Shown: positions 16,229-26,422, counted from the first letter of the stretch. The stretch is 64,000 nucleotides of DNA from WTFY01 sp965205685 (GCA_965205685.1 OZ242174.1:930001-994000), one strand, 5' to 3'. The notes: generated by a model from the sequence alone, not told the origin. Numbers and translations are program-made.

Positions 16229-19150
16229 CTAGAAGGACAGGCTGGCAGCAAGGAACCCGTACCGGCCCAAGGCATCGTAGAGGCCGGGGTAGGTATTGCC
16301 GTTACCGCTGGTCGTAGGCCCCGCAGCATTGCCGGCAATCGGCGGCTCCTTGTCGAACAGGTTGTTGATGCCGGCACGCAGCTGAATGCCGTCTTTCACC
16401 TCCCACAGGGTCGACAGGTCGAAGTAGTCGATATCCTCGAGGTCCACTCCGCTCGCGTTGAGGTCATCCACCTCGCCGATATGGCGCCACATCAGGGTCG
16501 CGGTGAGATTCCAGGGCGTGGTCCAGGTCACCCGCATCTGGTTGCGCAAATCGGGGGTTGGCGCTCCACAGATGAATCCCCACTTGCCGGCGCAGTCCTC
16601 GACCGGTGCTCCGGCAACCTCCTGCTGCTCCCACTTGTCAATCAGCGAGAGCACGTTGCGGAGGTCGACGTGGCCCCAGGCGCCGAGTCCCAGGGAATAG
16701 TCGGCGATCAGGTCGTAGCCCACCACCTTCTCGATTGCCAGGTTCTCCTGCCGGGAGACGATATGGCCGCTTTTCTCAACGTCCGAACCGACCCACAGGT
16801 CTCCGGTCGAGCCACGGTTGATCCGTTGGCACAGTGCCAGATCACCGTCCAGGCACTCGGTGAGAACGAACTCCGGTGTCAGGCTGCTGATGCCTTTCTC
16901 GACCTCGATGCTGTAGTAGTCAAGCGATAGGGTCAGCCCTTCGATGGCCCGTGGCGAGAACACGATGCCCAGCGTCCAGGTATCGGAGGATTCCGGCTTC
17001 AGGTCGGTGTTGCCGCCCTGCAGGAAGTTGTACTGGTTGGCCGGCGAGTCGGGAATGCGGCCCCATTGCTCCCCGGTCACCCCGCTGCGCGCGCACTCCT
17101 CGAACGTGCGGCCTGCTTCCGTTACACCGTCCGCGACCTCCCCGGCACAGGGATCGGCACTCATGTCAAACAGGTTGAAGCCCTCGGGTTGAAACAGTTC
17201 ACGCACGTTCGGGGCGCGAATGGCCCGCTGGAAGCTGCCGCGCAACTTGAAATCCCGGTTGATCGCCCAGCCGCTTCGAAGCCCGTAGGTCTCCACGCTC
17301 CCGCCGTATTCATAGTCGGAGTAACGCAGCCCGAGATCAAGGACCCACTCCTCGGCGAACGGCCGCGCCTCGACCAGCGGCACATTGGCTTCCAGGAACA
17401 GCTCGGTGACGCTGCTGCCTCCCGAGACCGGGCGGGCCGCTCCTCCTTGGCCTGCGCCCTCGCCGCTGCGGTAGGCTTCATCGGGCTTGAAGTCGAGGTT
17501 CTCGTCACGGAACTCGGCACCAAGCGCGACGGCGATGCCGGTGTCTGCCGCAGGCAGACGCAGGCCGTATTCATCCAGATCACCGAACAGGAAGCCGCTT
17601 GCGACCAACTGGTCCGTGGTGCCGCGGGCGGTCAGCGGCAAGACGATGTAGTCGAGCGCCTCCCGGGTGACCCCGCCTTCCTCGAAGATATTCCAGGGTA
17701 CGCATTCGGGATCCGTCCCGTCCAGCACGGAGCGACAGACGACCTCTCCGGTGGCCGGGTCGCGCACCGCGTCCAGGGCGCGCTCGATCTTGGTCGTGCC
17801 AAGATCGTTCAGGTAGGTGTTGTCCATGCGCACTTCTGCATACAGCAGGGAGGCGTCGTAGCTCCAGTTGGCGCTGAGTTCACCCTGTATGCCAAGTACT
17901 CCCCGAACCGAGGAGTGCTGCAGGTCGTGCTGGCGGTTGCCGCCTTCCACGTTGCGACGGCCGATCCAGAACGGGTCGAGCACATCGTCGCGGGTCCTGC
18001 CGATCGAGGCGCACAGCACCTGGAACTGCTGTTCGGACATCAGTGGATTGCCGCAATGCAGCGTTTCCGTCACGAAGAATGCGCCTGAGGGAGCGATCTG
18101 CGCGACCGTGCGGTTGTCCATGTACATCAGCTCCGTGTAGACCTGCGTCTGCTCGCTGAGGTCGTAGTGGGCAAAGGCGCCTAGAGTGTACTGCTCGTCC
18201 GGGCGCTGGTAGTAGTTCAGGGGACCGAAGTTGTAGGTCTCGCCCTGGCGCGGAACGAATTCATGGCCCTGCACGATAAAGTCGACGGAGGAGAGGTAGT
18301 TCGCGTGTCCGAAATTCGTGAACCGTCCCTGCGGGATGGTCGATGAACCCAGGCATTCGCCGGCATCGTCGCTCAGCGCGCAGGAACCGTAGTCGCGGTC
18401 GCGCTGCCATACCGCCTCGATGTCACGCCAGGTGGCGTAGGCCGTTGCATTGCCCCGCCCGCCATCGAAGTTGGTACCGGCGATCAGCGACACGCTGGAT
18501 GTGTCACCGTCCGTCTCGGTGCCGTCGGCGACAGGGTAGCCGGCATCCGTGACGATTCGTTGCCAACGATTAGAATCGTTGTGATGCGAGTACTGGCTGA
18601 ACTGGTAGTCGAGCTGCACACCCTCGAAGTCCTTCTTCATGAGGAAGTTGACGACCCCGGCCACCGCATCGGAGCCGTAGGTCACCGAGGCACCGCCGGT
18701 CAGCACCTCGATGTTTTGCACGAGCGCGCTCGGGATCTGGTTGACGTCGCTGCCGATGCCGCCCTGCAGCGGTGAACCGGCCGGCATGCGCCGGCCGTTG
18801 ATCAGCACCAGGGTGCGTTCTGTACCCAGGTTGCGCAGGTTGAGGGTGGCGGTACCGGTGGCGCTGTTGGACTGGCTGGTGTTCTGGGCGGAATAGACCT
18901 GGGGCAGGGTGCGCACCATGTCCTCTACCCGGACCGTGCCCTGGTACAGCAGTTCCTCGGCATCCACCGAGGTAACAGGACTGGCACTGACCAGGTTCCT
19001 GCGTTGGATGTGTGAACCGGTGACCACGATCTCCCCGAGTTCGACAACAGGATCATCTTCTTCAGCGAGTGTAGTGGCTGGAATGCTGCCTGCCAGTGCG
19101 GTGAGAAATGCGAACGTGATGAGGAGTGACTTGCATTCAATCGTAGACAT
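16229..19150 (-). CDS. TonB-dependent outer membrane receptor
   Basis: 973-residue receptor. A signal peptide (MSTIECKSLL to about residue 29) is followed by GEIVVTGSHIQRR, a TonB-box-like region, then the plug domain (VRVEDMVRTLPQVYS, TLVLINGRRMPAG) and a long beta barrel ending in LAASLSF with the terminal aromatic residue needed for assembly. The closest type is the large iron-complex/unknown-substrate group common in marine gammaproteobacteria; the ligand cannot be named. An in-frame upstream start at 19270 would place 40 extra residues before the signal, so ATG 19150 is preferred. Confidence 0.93.
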   Translation of the reverse strand: MSTIECKSLLITFAFLTALAGSIPATTLAEEDDPVVELGEIVVTGSHIQRRNLVSASPVTSVDAEELLYQGTVRVEDMVRTLPQVYSAQNTSQSNSATGTATLNLRNLGTERTLVLINGRRMPAGSPLQGGIGSDVNQIPSALVQNIEVLTGGASVTYGSDAVAGVVNFLMKKDFEGVQLDYQFSQYSHHNDSNRWQRIVTDAGYPVADGTETDGDTSSVSLIAGTNFDGGRGNATAYATWRDIEAVWQRDRDYGSCALSDDAGECLGSSTIPQGRFTNFGHANYLSSVDFIVQGHEFVPRQGETYNFGPLNYYQRPDEQYTLGAFAHYDLSEQTQVYTELMYMDNRTVAQIAPSGAFFVTETLHCGNPLMSEQQFQVLCASIGRTRDDVLDPFWIGRRNVEGGNRQHDLQHSSVRGVLGIQGELSANWSYDASLLYAEVRMDNTYLNDLGTTKIERALDAVRDPATGEVVCRSVLDGTDPECVPWNIFEEGGVTREALDYIVLPLTARGTTDQLVASGFLFGDLDEYGLRLPAADTGIAVALGAEFRDENLDFKPDEAYRSGEGAGQGGAARPVSGGSSVTELFLEANVPLVEARPFAEEWVLDLGLRYSDYEYGGSVETYGLRSGWAINRDFKLRGSFQRAIRAPNVRELFQPEGFNLFDMSADPCAGEVADGVTEAGRTFEECARSGVTGEQWGRIPDSPANQYNFLQGGNTDLKPESSDTWTLGIVFSPRAIEGLTLSLDYYSIEVEKGISSLTPEFVLTECLDGDLALCQRINRGSTGDLWVGSDVEKSGHIVSRQENLAIEKVVGYDLIADYSLGLGAWGHVDLRNVLSLIDKWEQQEVAGAPVEDCAGKWGFICGAPTPDLRNQMRVTWTTPWNLTATLMWRHIGEVDDLNASGVDLEDIDYFDLSTLWEVKDGIQLRAGINNLFDKEPPIAGNAAGPTTSGNGNTYPGLYDALGRYGFLAASLSF

Positions 19151-19689
19151 GAGATCACCGGCTGATGTTTGCTCGACAGGATTTGGAGGCATCCCTTGCG
19201 GGTTGCTTGCTTGTTGGACCATGTCCTGTCCTCCCTGAGCCTGATCCGGGCTTTGATGCGATATTCTCATAGCAGGTCAGTATTGGAAAGGTCTGGTGCA
19301 AAAGCGACCTAGTGAGTCGGAGAGTATCAACCGCTCCAGCTTTCCATCAAGCCTCGAAGGGATGATCACAATGATGGCAGGTAGCTGCGTGGTTAGCTCA
19401 GTGAAGTAGCACAGGGGTCTAGCTGCAACTGCTTGGGAGACTTCAGAGACGCCCTGTATGAGATGCACAAATTGGCTAGGCCAGGCTCAGGCTGGCATGC
19501 AGGAATGGCGGGCTGCAGATAACTGAGGAGTAAGTTACAGGTTCAGAGAGGAATACTGTGTAAGTCACTATTTTTAAATAGATAAAGGGTTCAAATTTGG
19601 TTTTTGAAAGAGGGTTACCAGTTTGATCCTGGATGAATCGCCGTGGGTTTCAGGTAACCCGCATCCAGGTTGCTCCTGCCAACTCGGGA
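19151..19689. other. Non-coding stretch upstream of the TonB receptor
   Basis: About 540 bases with no supported gene. It must contain the promoter of the receptor (read leftward). The 19550-19620 part is AT-rich (tttttaaataga and nearby). No clear terminator or known RNA seen. Confidence 0.4.
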
Positions 19690-19965
19690 CTAGTGAATGG
19701 CATGCACGGGCTTGAGCACCTGCAAGCCCTCGAACTCTATAAAAATACAGAACTGGCCTTTATAGTTGTCCACCGTTCCGATTTCGGCCCTACCTTCCCG
19801 GACAGCACACAGCATGCTCATCTCGGACTCGCAAAAAGCACGTGCAACAACCCCGATGCTTTTGAATATGCATGCCTTGATGCGTTCCAGTTCTGCCGGC
19901 TGGAAATTGACCAGCGAACGCTGGATCAATGACTTGGTGGCAGCGGAGGCAGGTAGGTTGGTCAT
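19690..19965 (-). CDS. Small hypothetical protein, possibly iron-regulated
   Basis: 91-residue soluble protein of unknown family. The reading frame is protein-like: an amphipathic N-terminal helix (SLIQRSLVNFQPAELERIK), then FKSIGVVARAFCESEMSMLC and a beta-rich end (CIFIEFEGLQVLKP). Three cysteines. A GAGG lies 11 bases before the ATG. It reads the same way as the TonB receptor, with a Fur-like site about 50 bases upstream. I do not recognise a function. Confidence 0.5.
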   Translation of the reverse strand: MTNLPASAATKSLIQRSLVNFQPAELERIKACIFKSIGVVARAFCESEMSMLCAVREGRAEIGTVDNYKGQFCIFIEFEGLQVLKPVHAIH

Positions 19966-20016
19966 GGTATTTGGGCCTCAGAGGGGTTTCGCATGCAGTT
20001 GCTGTATACGAATATT

Positions 20017-20035
20017 AATAAGAATCATTACTATT
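20017..20035 (-). promoter_or_regulatory. Fur-box-like operator
   Basis: AATAAGAATCATTACTATT lies in an AT-rich stretch before the small gene at 19690-19965. Aligned to the core of the Fur consensus (GATAATCATTATC) I count nine matches in thirteen. Fits iron repression of the leftward small gene, and perhaps of the TonB receptor beyond it. Confidence 0.4.
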
Positions 20036-20205
20036 TGCAAATATAATTATTCTTGGACTTGCCTGCATATTCCGTGTCGGGGCGTGCCTGCGTCGTCATA
20101 TATTGATCGATCCTGTCCATGATTGCCGGCGATAAGGCTGGGCATGTATCTAACAGGCAGCGATTGGGGTTTATATGTACAGGGATAAATCGGGGCACCG
20201 TATCT

Positions 20206-20218
20206 TCGATTCAATCGA
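20206..20218 (+). promoter_or_regulatory. Palindrome upstream of acs
   Basis: TCGATTCAATCGA is a 13-base palindrome with a central C, about 55 bases before the acs start. A candidate regulator site; the regulator is unknown. Confidence 0.3.
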
Positions 20219-20272
20219 GAATAGATAGTAGAATCGTGGGCAAAACAAGAAAGGCAAGAGAACAAAGCAGTC

Positions 20273-22209
20273 ATGTCCGATGAAAAAATCTATCCCGTCC
20301 CGGATAGCGTTGCTGCAAAAGCCCACATCGACCAAGCCGAATATGACCGCCTGTACCGGCAGTCGGTGGATGATCCTGCCGGATTCTGGGCCGAGCAGGC
20401 CGACAAGTTCGTCAGCTGGTTCAAGAAATGGGACCGCGTTCTGGACTGGGATTATCCCCGCGGCCATATCCGGTGGTTCGAGGGTGCCACACTCAATGCC
20501 TGCTACAACTGCGTGGACCGGCATCTTGAGGCGCACGGGTCCCGGACTGCAATTATCTGGGAGGGAGACAGCCCCGGTGAGGACAAGGTCATCAGCTATG
20601 CCGAACTGCACCGGGAAGTCTGCATATTTTCGAACATCCTGAAATCACGCGGGGTAAAAAAGGGGGACCGGGTTTGCATCTACATGCCCATGATTCCCGA
20701 GGCTGCATTTGCCATGCTCGCCTGTGCGCGCATCGGTGCGGTCCATTCCGTTGTTTTTGGCGGCTTCTCCCCGGACGCCCTGACGGAACGCATCCTGGAT
20801 TCCGATTGCCGCACCGTGATCACGGCGGATGAAGGCATCCGGGGCGGAAGAAAGGTTCCGCTGAAGGCCAATACGGATACCGCCTTGCAGAACTGTCCGG
20901 AGGTCAGCACCGTGCTCGTGGTCAGGCGAACGGGCGGGAGGTCGACTGGCACCCGCAGCGGGACTGCTGGTACCACGAACTCAAGCCGGGCACCAGCGAC
21001 GTCTGCGCGCCCGAGCCCATGGCAGCGGAGGACCCGTTGTTCATCCTGTATACCTCGGGTTCGACCGGGAAGCCGAAGGGCGTGCTGCATACGACCGGAG
21101 GCTACCTGCTATACGTGGCCATTACCCACAAGTATGCGTTCGACTACCGCCCCGGGGAAGTGTACTGGTGCAGTGCAGATATCGGCTGGGTCACCGGGCA
21201 TTCCTATATCGTTTACGGGCCGTTGTGCAATGCCGCGACGACCCTGATGTTTGAAGGCGTTCCTACATACCCTGATGCAAGCCGCTTCTGGCAGGTTTGT
21301 GACAAGTTCAATGTTGCCAGCTTTTACACGGCGCCGACTGCGCTGCGCACGTTGATCAGCATGGGAGACGAACCGGTACAGGCAACCCGCCGTCAAAGCC
21401 TGCGCCTGCTCGGTTCTGTGGGGGAGCCCATCAATCCCGAGGTGTGGGAGTGGTACTACCATGTCGTCGGGGAGGGTCGTTGCCGGGTGATCGACACCTG
21501 GTGGCAAACGGAGACCGGCGGTTTCATGATCGCTCCGCTGCCGGGAGCCACGCCCCTTAAACCCGGTTCGGCAACGAAACCGTTTCTCGGCATACAGCCG
21601 GCCATCATGGATGAAAACGGCAATGAGCTTGAGGGTGAATGCAAGGGCAATCTGGCGATCAAGCATCCGTGGCCCGGGCAGATGCGCACCGTGTACGGGG
21701 ATCACCAGCGATTCATCGACACCTACTTCTCACAGTACCCAGGCAAGTATTTCAGCGGGGACGGCTGCAGGCGCGATGCTGACGGATACTACTGGATCAC
21801 GGGCCGTGTCGATGACGTCTTGAACGTCTCCGGACACCGGCTGGGCACCGCAGAAGTGGAAAGCGCCCTGGTGCTGCATCCATCCGTTGCGGAAGCGGCC
21901 GTGGTGGGATACCCGCATGACATCAAGGGACAAGGGATCTATGCCTATGTGACTCCCATGCTGGACATCTCGACCGGCGATGCGCTGAAAGACGAACTTG
22001 TACAGCTGGTCCGCAAGGAAATCGGGGCGTTTGCGAAACCGGATGTCATTCAATGGGCGCCGGGACTGCCGAAAACCCGTTCCGGGAAGATCATGCGTCG
22101 CATCCTTCGAAAGATCGCGGAGAACGAGGTCAGTGACCTGGGGGATACGACGACCCTGGCCGATCCTTCAGTAATCGAGGACCTGATCGAAAACCGGCAA
22201 GGGGACTAG
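20273..22209 (+). pseudogene. acs: Acetyl-CoA synthetase, single frameshift
   Basis: AMP-forming acetate-CoA ligase split over two frames. The first frame runs from MSDEKIYPVPD through VSTVLVVRRTGG; then within the G run at 20935-20939 one base is missing and the protein continues in the next frame as VDWHPQRDCWYHELKPGTSDV and on to the stop at 22209. Restoring one G gives about 645 residues, the normal Acs length. All motifs survive: A3 YTSGSTGKPKG, TWWQTETGG, and the C-terminal SGKIMRRILRK acetylation lysine. Either a recent inactivating mutation or a sequencing error in a homopolymer. Confidence 0.9.
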
Positions 22210-22272
22210 CCCCGAGGCCCTGGACTGCAAGGGCATGTGCTTTGCCTGTGCCCGTGTTTCAAGGAGACAGAC

Positions 22273-22812
22273 ATGAAACCCGCACTGCTACTGGTTGACA
22301 TACAAAATGACTATTTCCCGGGCGGGAAGATGGAATTGGTCGATATGGAAGCTGCCAGCGAAAATGCCAGAAAACTCCTGGACAGGTTCCGTTACCAGGG
22401 CCTGCCAACGTTTCATGTCCAGCACACGTTTCAAAACAGCGGGCCGGGATTTTTCATGCCCGACAGCCCGGGCGCCGAGATCCATGAATGTGTCGGACCG
22501 CTGCCTGGTGAAACCATCATACACAAGCACTACCCGAACAGTTTTCGTGGCACGCGCCTGCTGGAACAGCTCCAGCAAAAGGAGATCAAAACCCTGGTGA
22601 TCTGTGGGGCGATGAGCCACATGTGCGTTGAAGCCACGACACGTGCGGCTGCGGACCACGGCTTCAAGTGCACTGTTGTGCAGGATGCCTGTGCGACACG
22701 GGATGTAGAGTTTCAGGGCAAGACCGTGGCGGCGGCAGATGTCCACCGAACGGCCATGTCGGCCCTGGACTTTGCCTATGCGAACGTGGTGGATATTGGT
22801 GAGTTGCTGTGA
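22273..22812 (+). CDS. Isochorismatase-family cysteine hydrolase
   Basis: 179-residue hydrolase with the expected triad: Asp9 in LLVDIQNDY, Lys85 in HKHYPNS and Cys118 in AMSHMCVEATTR, preceded by the cis-peptide-type GAMSHM. Members hydrolyse nicotinamide, carbamoyl or other amide substrates; the metal-binding residues that define nicotinamidases are not clear, so the substrate is left open. AAGGAGACAGAC precedes the ATG. Confidence 0.85.
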   Translation: MKPALLLVDIQNDYFPGGKMELVDMEAASENARKLLDRFRYQGLPTFHVQHTFQNSGPGFFMPDSPGAEIHECVGPLPGETIIHKHYPNSFRGTRLLEQLQQKEIKTLVICGAMSHMCVEATTRAAADHGFKCTVVQDACATRDVEFQGKTVAAADVHRTAMSALDFAYANVVDIGELL

Positions 22813-22836
22813 GGGGTCAGCATGCGAGCGCCGTGA

Positions 22837-24309
22837 TCACTTGAATTGTTCGCGCTGTTGTTCCAGTTGGCGCAACTGGATTCCCCGGGCCTCGATGCGG
22901 GCCTTGGAGCTAGCGTCAATGCCGGGGGACTGCAGTGCCAACTGCACTTGCTCCATGGCGATGTCGTACTGGCCGTGTGCCGCATAAAAATTTCCCAGGG
23001 ATTCGTGACTGCGCCAGGGCATCTGGGCCTTGCTGGCAGCCTTGGCCGTCAATTTGTCAATCAGCGGGTTTTGCACCTGGACGCGGCTTAACTGATCGAG
23101 TTTTTCCAGGGCGCGCTGTGCCCTGTCTTCCTTGATCAGGCTCATCGCCAGGTAATAGGTGACCGGCAAACTTCCGGGATAGATCCTGTCCAGGGCCTCC
23201 AGTGCGTCCGTGGCGGTTTGTCCCATGGCCAGGCGAATCTGGGCATCGGCCAGTCTCACGGTGAGCCGGTTGTCCGCGTTCACGGTGATTTCTTCCAGGT
23301 GCCGCAGCCCCTGCTCGTGCCTGCCCGCACGGCTCAGTGCCAGTGCATAGGTGTAGTGCTCCACATCGCTGAGTCCGCCGGGTGTCCTGCCTTTTGCCCG
23401 GTAGTGTTCGATCAGTTCGGTATGCGGTGTGCTGAGTGCCAGGGTCCGTGCCCGTGCATAATTGTAATCAATACTGTTGAAGGCATAGGCGCCACGGTAT
23501 TGCCGGGCCCGTGCTTCAGATTCGGTGATGCGTGCCAGGGTGAGGGGGTGGGTCCTGAGGAATTCGGGAAGCTTGCCATGGTTCAACTGCGTGTACTTGT
23601 GCATTCGCTTGAAAAAAAGCGGCATCCCGTATGGATCGATGCCCGCGCTGACCATGAGTTGCATACCGATTCTGTCGGCCTCCTGTTCGAAGGCGCGGGA
23701 GTAGGCGAGTGTGGCCTGCTGAAGTCCTGCCTGGGAAGTCATGAGTGCGGCCTGTCCCAGGTCAACATTGTAGATGCTGGCAAGAATGGCGCCCAGGAAG
23801 GTCAATGCCGAGACCACATTGAATGATTTTGCATTTTCCAGGTTGCGCGCGATGTGGCGCTGCGTGACATGCGCAATCTCGTGTGCAATTACGCTGGCCA
23901 GTTCGCTTTCCTGCGTGGTCAGGGTGAGCAGGCCGCTGTTGATGGCAATGATGCCGCCTGGCATCGCAAATGCGTTGATGCTGGGATTTTCCACTAGCAG
24001 GAATGTAAAGGGAAAGTTCGACTCCAGGCCTCCTGAGACGATCCGCGTGCCAAGCGCCTGGACATACTGGACCAACTCGGGGTCGTTGGAGACCGGCAGG
24101 CCTCTTCGGATCTCTGTCAGCAAGACACGTCCGAGCTCGATTTCCTTGGTCTGGCTCAACTCCGTGCTGGCGGAGTCGCCGATGTTGGGCAGGTCACTGT
24201 CAGCTATCGAGAGGGGAGCAAGGGCGATGAGCAGCAGGCCAAGCCACAGGCGTTTCAGGCAGGGGAGATACGTGTCAGGCACGTTCTTGCGGTAGGAGTG
24301 ATGCAGCAT
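22837..24309 (-). CDS. bepA: BepA-like M48 metalloprotease with TPR domain
   Basis: 490-residue periplasmic zinc protease. A signal sequence (hydrophobic LWLGLLLIALAPLSIA near residues 21-36) leads to an M48 catalytic domain with HEIAH at 143-147 and the third-ligand region EQEAD near 209-212. The C-terminal half is TPR-like. In E. coli BepA degrades stalled BamA/LptD and helps LptD assembly. Start at MLHHSYRKN; ATG 24348 is an alternative. Confidence 0.9.
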   Translation of the reverse strand: MLHHSYRKNVPDTYLPCLKRLWLGLLLIALAPLSIADSDLPNIGDSASTELSQTKEIELGRVLLTEIRRGLPVSNDPELVQYVQALGTRIVSGGLESNFPFTFLLVENPSINAFAMPGGIIAINSGLLTLTTQESELASVIAHEIAHVTQRHIARNLENAKSFNVVSALTFLGAILASIYNVDLGQAALMTSQAGLQQATLAYSRAFEQEADRIGMQLMVSAGIDPYGMPLFFKRMHKYTQLNHGKLPEFLRTHPLTLARITESEARARQYRGAYAFNSIDYNYARARTLALSTPHTELIEHYRAKGRTPGGLSDVEHYTYALALSRAGRHEQGLRHLEEITVNADNRLTVRLADAQIRLAMGQTATDALEALDRIYPGSLPVTYYLAMSLIKEDRAQRALEKLDQLSRVQVQNPLIDKLTAKAASKAQMPWRSHESLGNFYAAHGQYDIAMEQVQLALQSPGIDASSKARIEARGIQLRQLEQQREQFK

Positions 24310-24485
24310 GGGTAATGACGGTACTGTAACAGTATTGGGACAGCTCAAAACCCGAAGATGGGTGAAACTTTATTACAATCACTATTATTAAAGTATTATG
24401 ATATTATAATATATATTGCGGTTCAGGCTTGTGTTGGCCGCCAGTTGCAAGCTTTTATGTGATGAATTTCTAAGGAGTTGTTGTA

Positions 24486-24716
24486 ATGGCCGAATTTGAC
24501 CAAGAGTTAGATGCCTGTGGGTTGAACTGCCCACTTCCAATTTTACGCGCAAAGAAAGCATTGTCTGGTATGGATTCGGGTAAGGTGCTGCAGATCATTG
24601 CTACTGACCCAGGTTCGGTAAAGGATTTCGAGGCGTTTTCCAAGCAGACAGGCAATGCGCTTTTGGATTCGAATGAAGACGGGGAAAAGTTTTATTTCCG
24701 CATCCAGAAAAAATAA
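24486..24716 (+). CDS. TusA-like sulfurtransferase
   Basis: 76-residue protein of the TusA/SirA/YedF family. The catalytic Cys lies in the signature LDACGLNCPLPILRAKKAL near residue 17. Family members carry persulfide sulfur for tRNA thiolation, molybdenum cofactor or sulfur oxidation. AAGGAG precedes the ATG. Standing alone between bepA and ilvN, its partner cannot be inferred. Confidence 0.92.
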   Translation: MAEFDQELDACGLNCPLPILRAKKALSGMDSGKVLQIIATDPGSVKDFEAFSKQTGNALLDSNEDGEKFYFRIQKK

Positions 24717-24734
24717 TCACAGGAACACTGGTTG

Positions 24735-24775
24735 CGGCGGCTTGTGCTTCGCCGGATAATCTAGCACAACCACAT
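24735..24775 (+). terminator. Possible structured end of the tusA transcript
   Basis: Nested pairing is visible just after the tusA-like gene: GGTTG with CAACC outside and CGGCG with CGCCG inside. There is no T run, so this may be a fold rather than an intrinsic terminator. Confidence 0.25.
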
Positions 24776-24868
24776 TTCGTGCCGGCAGGTGCGGGTGCTG
24801 CCCGGCAGACAGGCATTTGCTGAGGGCATGCATGCCTGCACGAAGGCATGCATACTTACACATCGGCG

Positions 24869-25375
24869 ATGCGTCATATAATCTCGATTTTGCTGGAAAA
24901 CGAGGCAGGGGCCCTGTCCAGAGTCTCGGGGTTGTTCTCGGCCCGCGGATACAATATCGAATCACTGACGGTTGCACCGACCAATGATGCGACCGTTTCA
25001 CGCATCACGGTGGTCACGGCCGGCAGCGATAACGTCATCGAGCAGATAGAGAAACAGCTCAACAAGCTGATAGATGTAGTCCAGGTCATTGATCTGACCG
25101 CCGATGAGCATATTGAAAGGGAAATGGTGTTGCTGAAACTGCACAGCACGGAAATCAGCCAGTCCACCCTTGATGACTTGACCCGCAACTACGGGGGCAA
25201 GGTCGTGGACCGTACCGGCGACATGGTAGTGGTGGAGATCTCGGGGACTGGAGAGAAACTTGACCGTGCCATCGGGTCTGTCCCGGATGAAGCTATCCAC
25301 GAACTGGTACGTTCCGGTGTCCTGGGAATTGCCGCGGGCAGGAGCAACGTGGCGTTGAAACCAGAGTCTGCATGA
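24869..25375 (+). CDS. ilvN: Acetolactate synthase small (regulatory) subunit
   Basis: 168-residue regulatory subunit of acetohydroxyacid synthase. It starts MRHIISILLENEAGALSRV, the ACT domain that binds valine for feedback inhibition, followed by the C-terminal domain that activates the catalytic subunit. An upstream in-frame ATG at 24848 adds seven residues. The large subunit (ilvB/ilvI), normally the preceding gene, is absent: the upstream neighbour is the TusA-like gene. Confidence 0.96.
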   Translation: MRHIISILLENEAGALSRVSGLFSARGYNIESLTVAPTNDATVSRITVVTAGSDNVIEQIEKQLNKLIDVVQVIDLTADEHIEREMVLLKLHSTEISQSTLDDLTRNYGGKVVDRTGDMVVVEISGTGEKLDRAIGSVPDEAIHELVRSGVLGIAAGRSNVALKPESA

Positions 25376-25405
25376 GACAGGCCGCTAAGAAAATGGAGAA
25401 TGCGC

Positions 25406-26422
25406 ATGAATATTTATTATGACAAAGATGCTGATCTTTCGGTGATACGGGGTAAACGGGTTGCCATTGTCGGCTATGGTTCCCAGGGGCATGCGCATGC
25501 AAACAATCTGCAGGATTCGGGAGTGGACGTATCGGTGGGACTGCGTGACGGGTCGTCGTCCTTTGCGAAGGCAAAGCAGGCCGGAGTCAATGCCGTATCC
25601 ATCGAGGCCGCAGTGGCACAGGCCGATGTCGTCATGGTGCTGGCCCCCGATGAGCACCAGAGCCGGCTGTATGAAGAAAGCATCGAGCCCAACATACGAA
25701 AGGGCGCCACGCTCGCCTTCGCGCACGGGTTCAATATCCACTTCGAAAGGATCGCACCCCGGGAAGACCTGGATGTGATCATGGTCGCACCCAAGGGTCC
25801 GGGTCACCTGGTGCGTTCCACCTATGTCCAGAACGGCGGAGTGCCTACCCTGATCGCGGTTTTCCAGGATGCATCGGGCAATGCCAAGAGCACGGCCCTG
25901 TCCTATGCTTCGGCCAATGGCGGCGGGCGTGCCGGGATCATAGAGACCACCTTCAAGGAAGAGACCGAAACCGATCTGTTTGGCGAGCAGGCGGTCCTGT
26001 GCGGGGGTGCGACGGCACTCGTGCAGACGGGATTCGAAGTGCTGGTGGATGCCGGGTACGCACCCGAGATGGCATACTTTGAGTGCCTGCACGAATTGAA
26101 GCTCATTGTTGACCTGATGTATGAAGGTGGCATTGCCAACATGCGCTATTCGATATCCAACACCGCCGAATACGGCGACCTGACACGCGGGCCCAGGGTG
26201 ATCGATGAGGACACCAAGTCGGAAATGAAGCGGATCCTGGCACAGGTGCAGTCCGGCGAGTTTGCACAGGAATTCATCCGGGAGACCGAGTCCGGTGGGG
26301 CCAATTTGGAAAGCCTGCGCGAACAGGGGCGCCAGCATCCCATCGAGAAAGTGGGCGCTGAATTGAGAGACATGATGCCCTGGATCAAGTCCAACAAGAT
26401 CGTAGATCAAAGCAAAAACTAG
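25406..26422 (+). CDS. ilvC: Ketol-acid reductoisomerase (class I)
   Basis: 338-residue short-form KARI, second step of valine/isoleucine synthesis (acetolactate to dihydroxyisovalerate with NADPH). Rossmann motif VAIVGYGSQGHAHANN at the N-terminus; catalytic acidic residues in the knotted C-terminal domain (YEGGIANMRYSISNTAEYGD). ATG 25406 preferred over 25400 because GGAG at 25395-25398 is better spaced. Thirty bases after ilvN. Confidence 0.98.
   Translation: MNIYYDKDADLSVIRGKRVAIVGYGSQGHAHANNLQDSGVDVSVGLRDGSSSFAKAKQAGVNAVSIEAAVAQADVVMVLAPDEHQSRLYEESIEPNIRKGATLAFAHGFNIHFERIAPREDLDVIMVAPKGPGHLVRSTYVQNGGVPTLIAVFQDASGNAKSTALSYASANGGGRAGIIETTFKEETETDLFGEQAVLCGGATALVQTGFEVLVDAGYAPEMAYFECLHELKLIVDLMYEGGIANMRYSISNTAEYGDLTRGPRVIDEDTKSEMKRILAQVQSGEFAQEFIRETESGGANLESLREQGRQHPIEKVGAELRDMMPWIKSNKIVDQSKN

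Noticed and set aside
17066..18088. 340-codon plus-strand frame opposite the TonB receptor
   Set aside because: Antisense shadow of a long, GC-rich receptor gene; no protein-like pattern.
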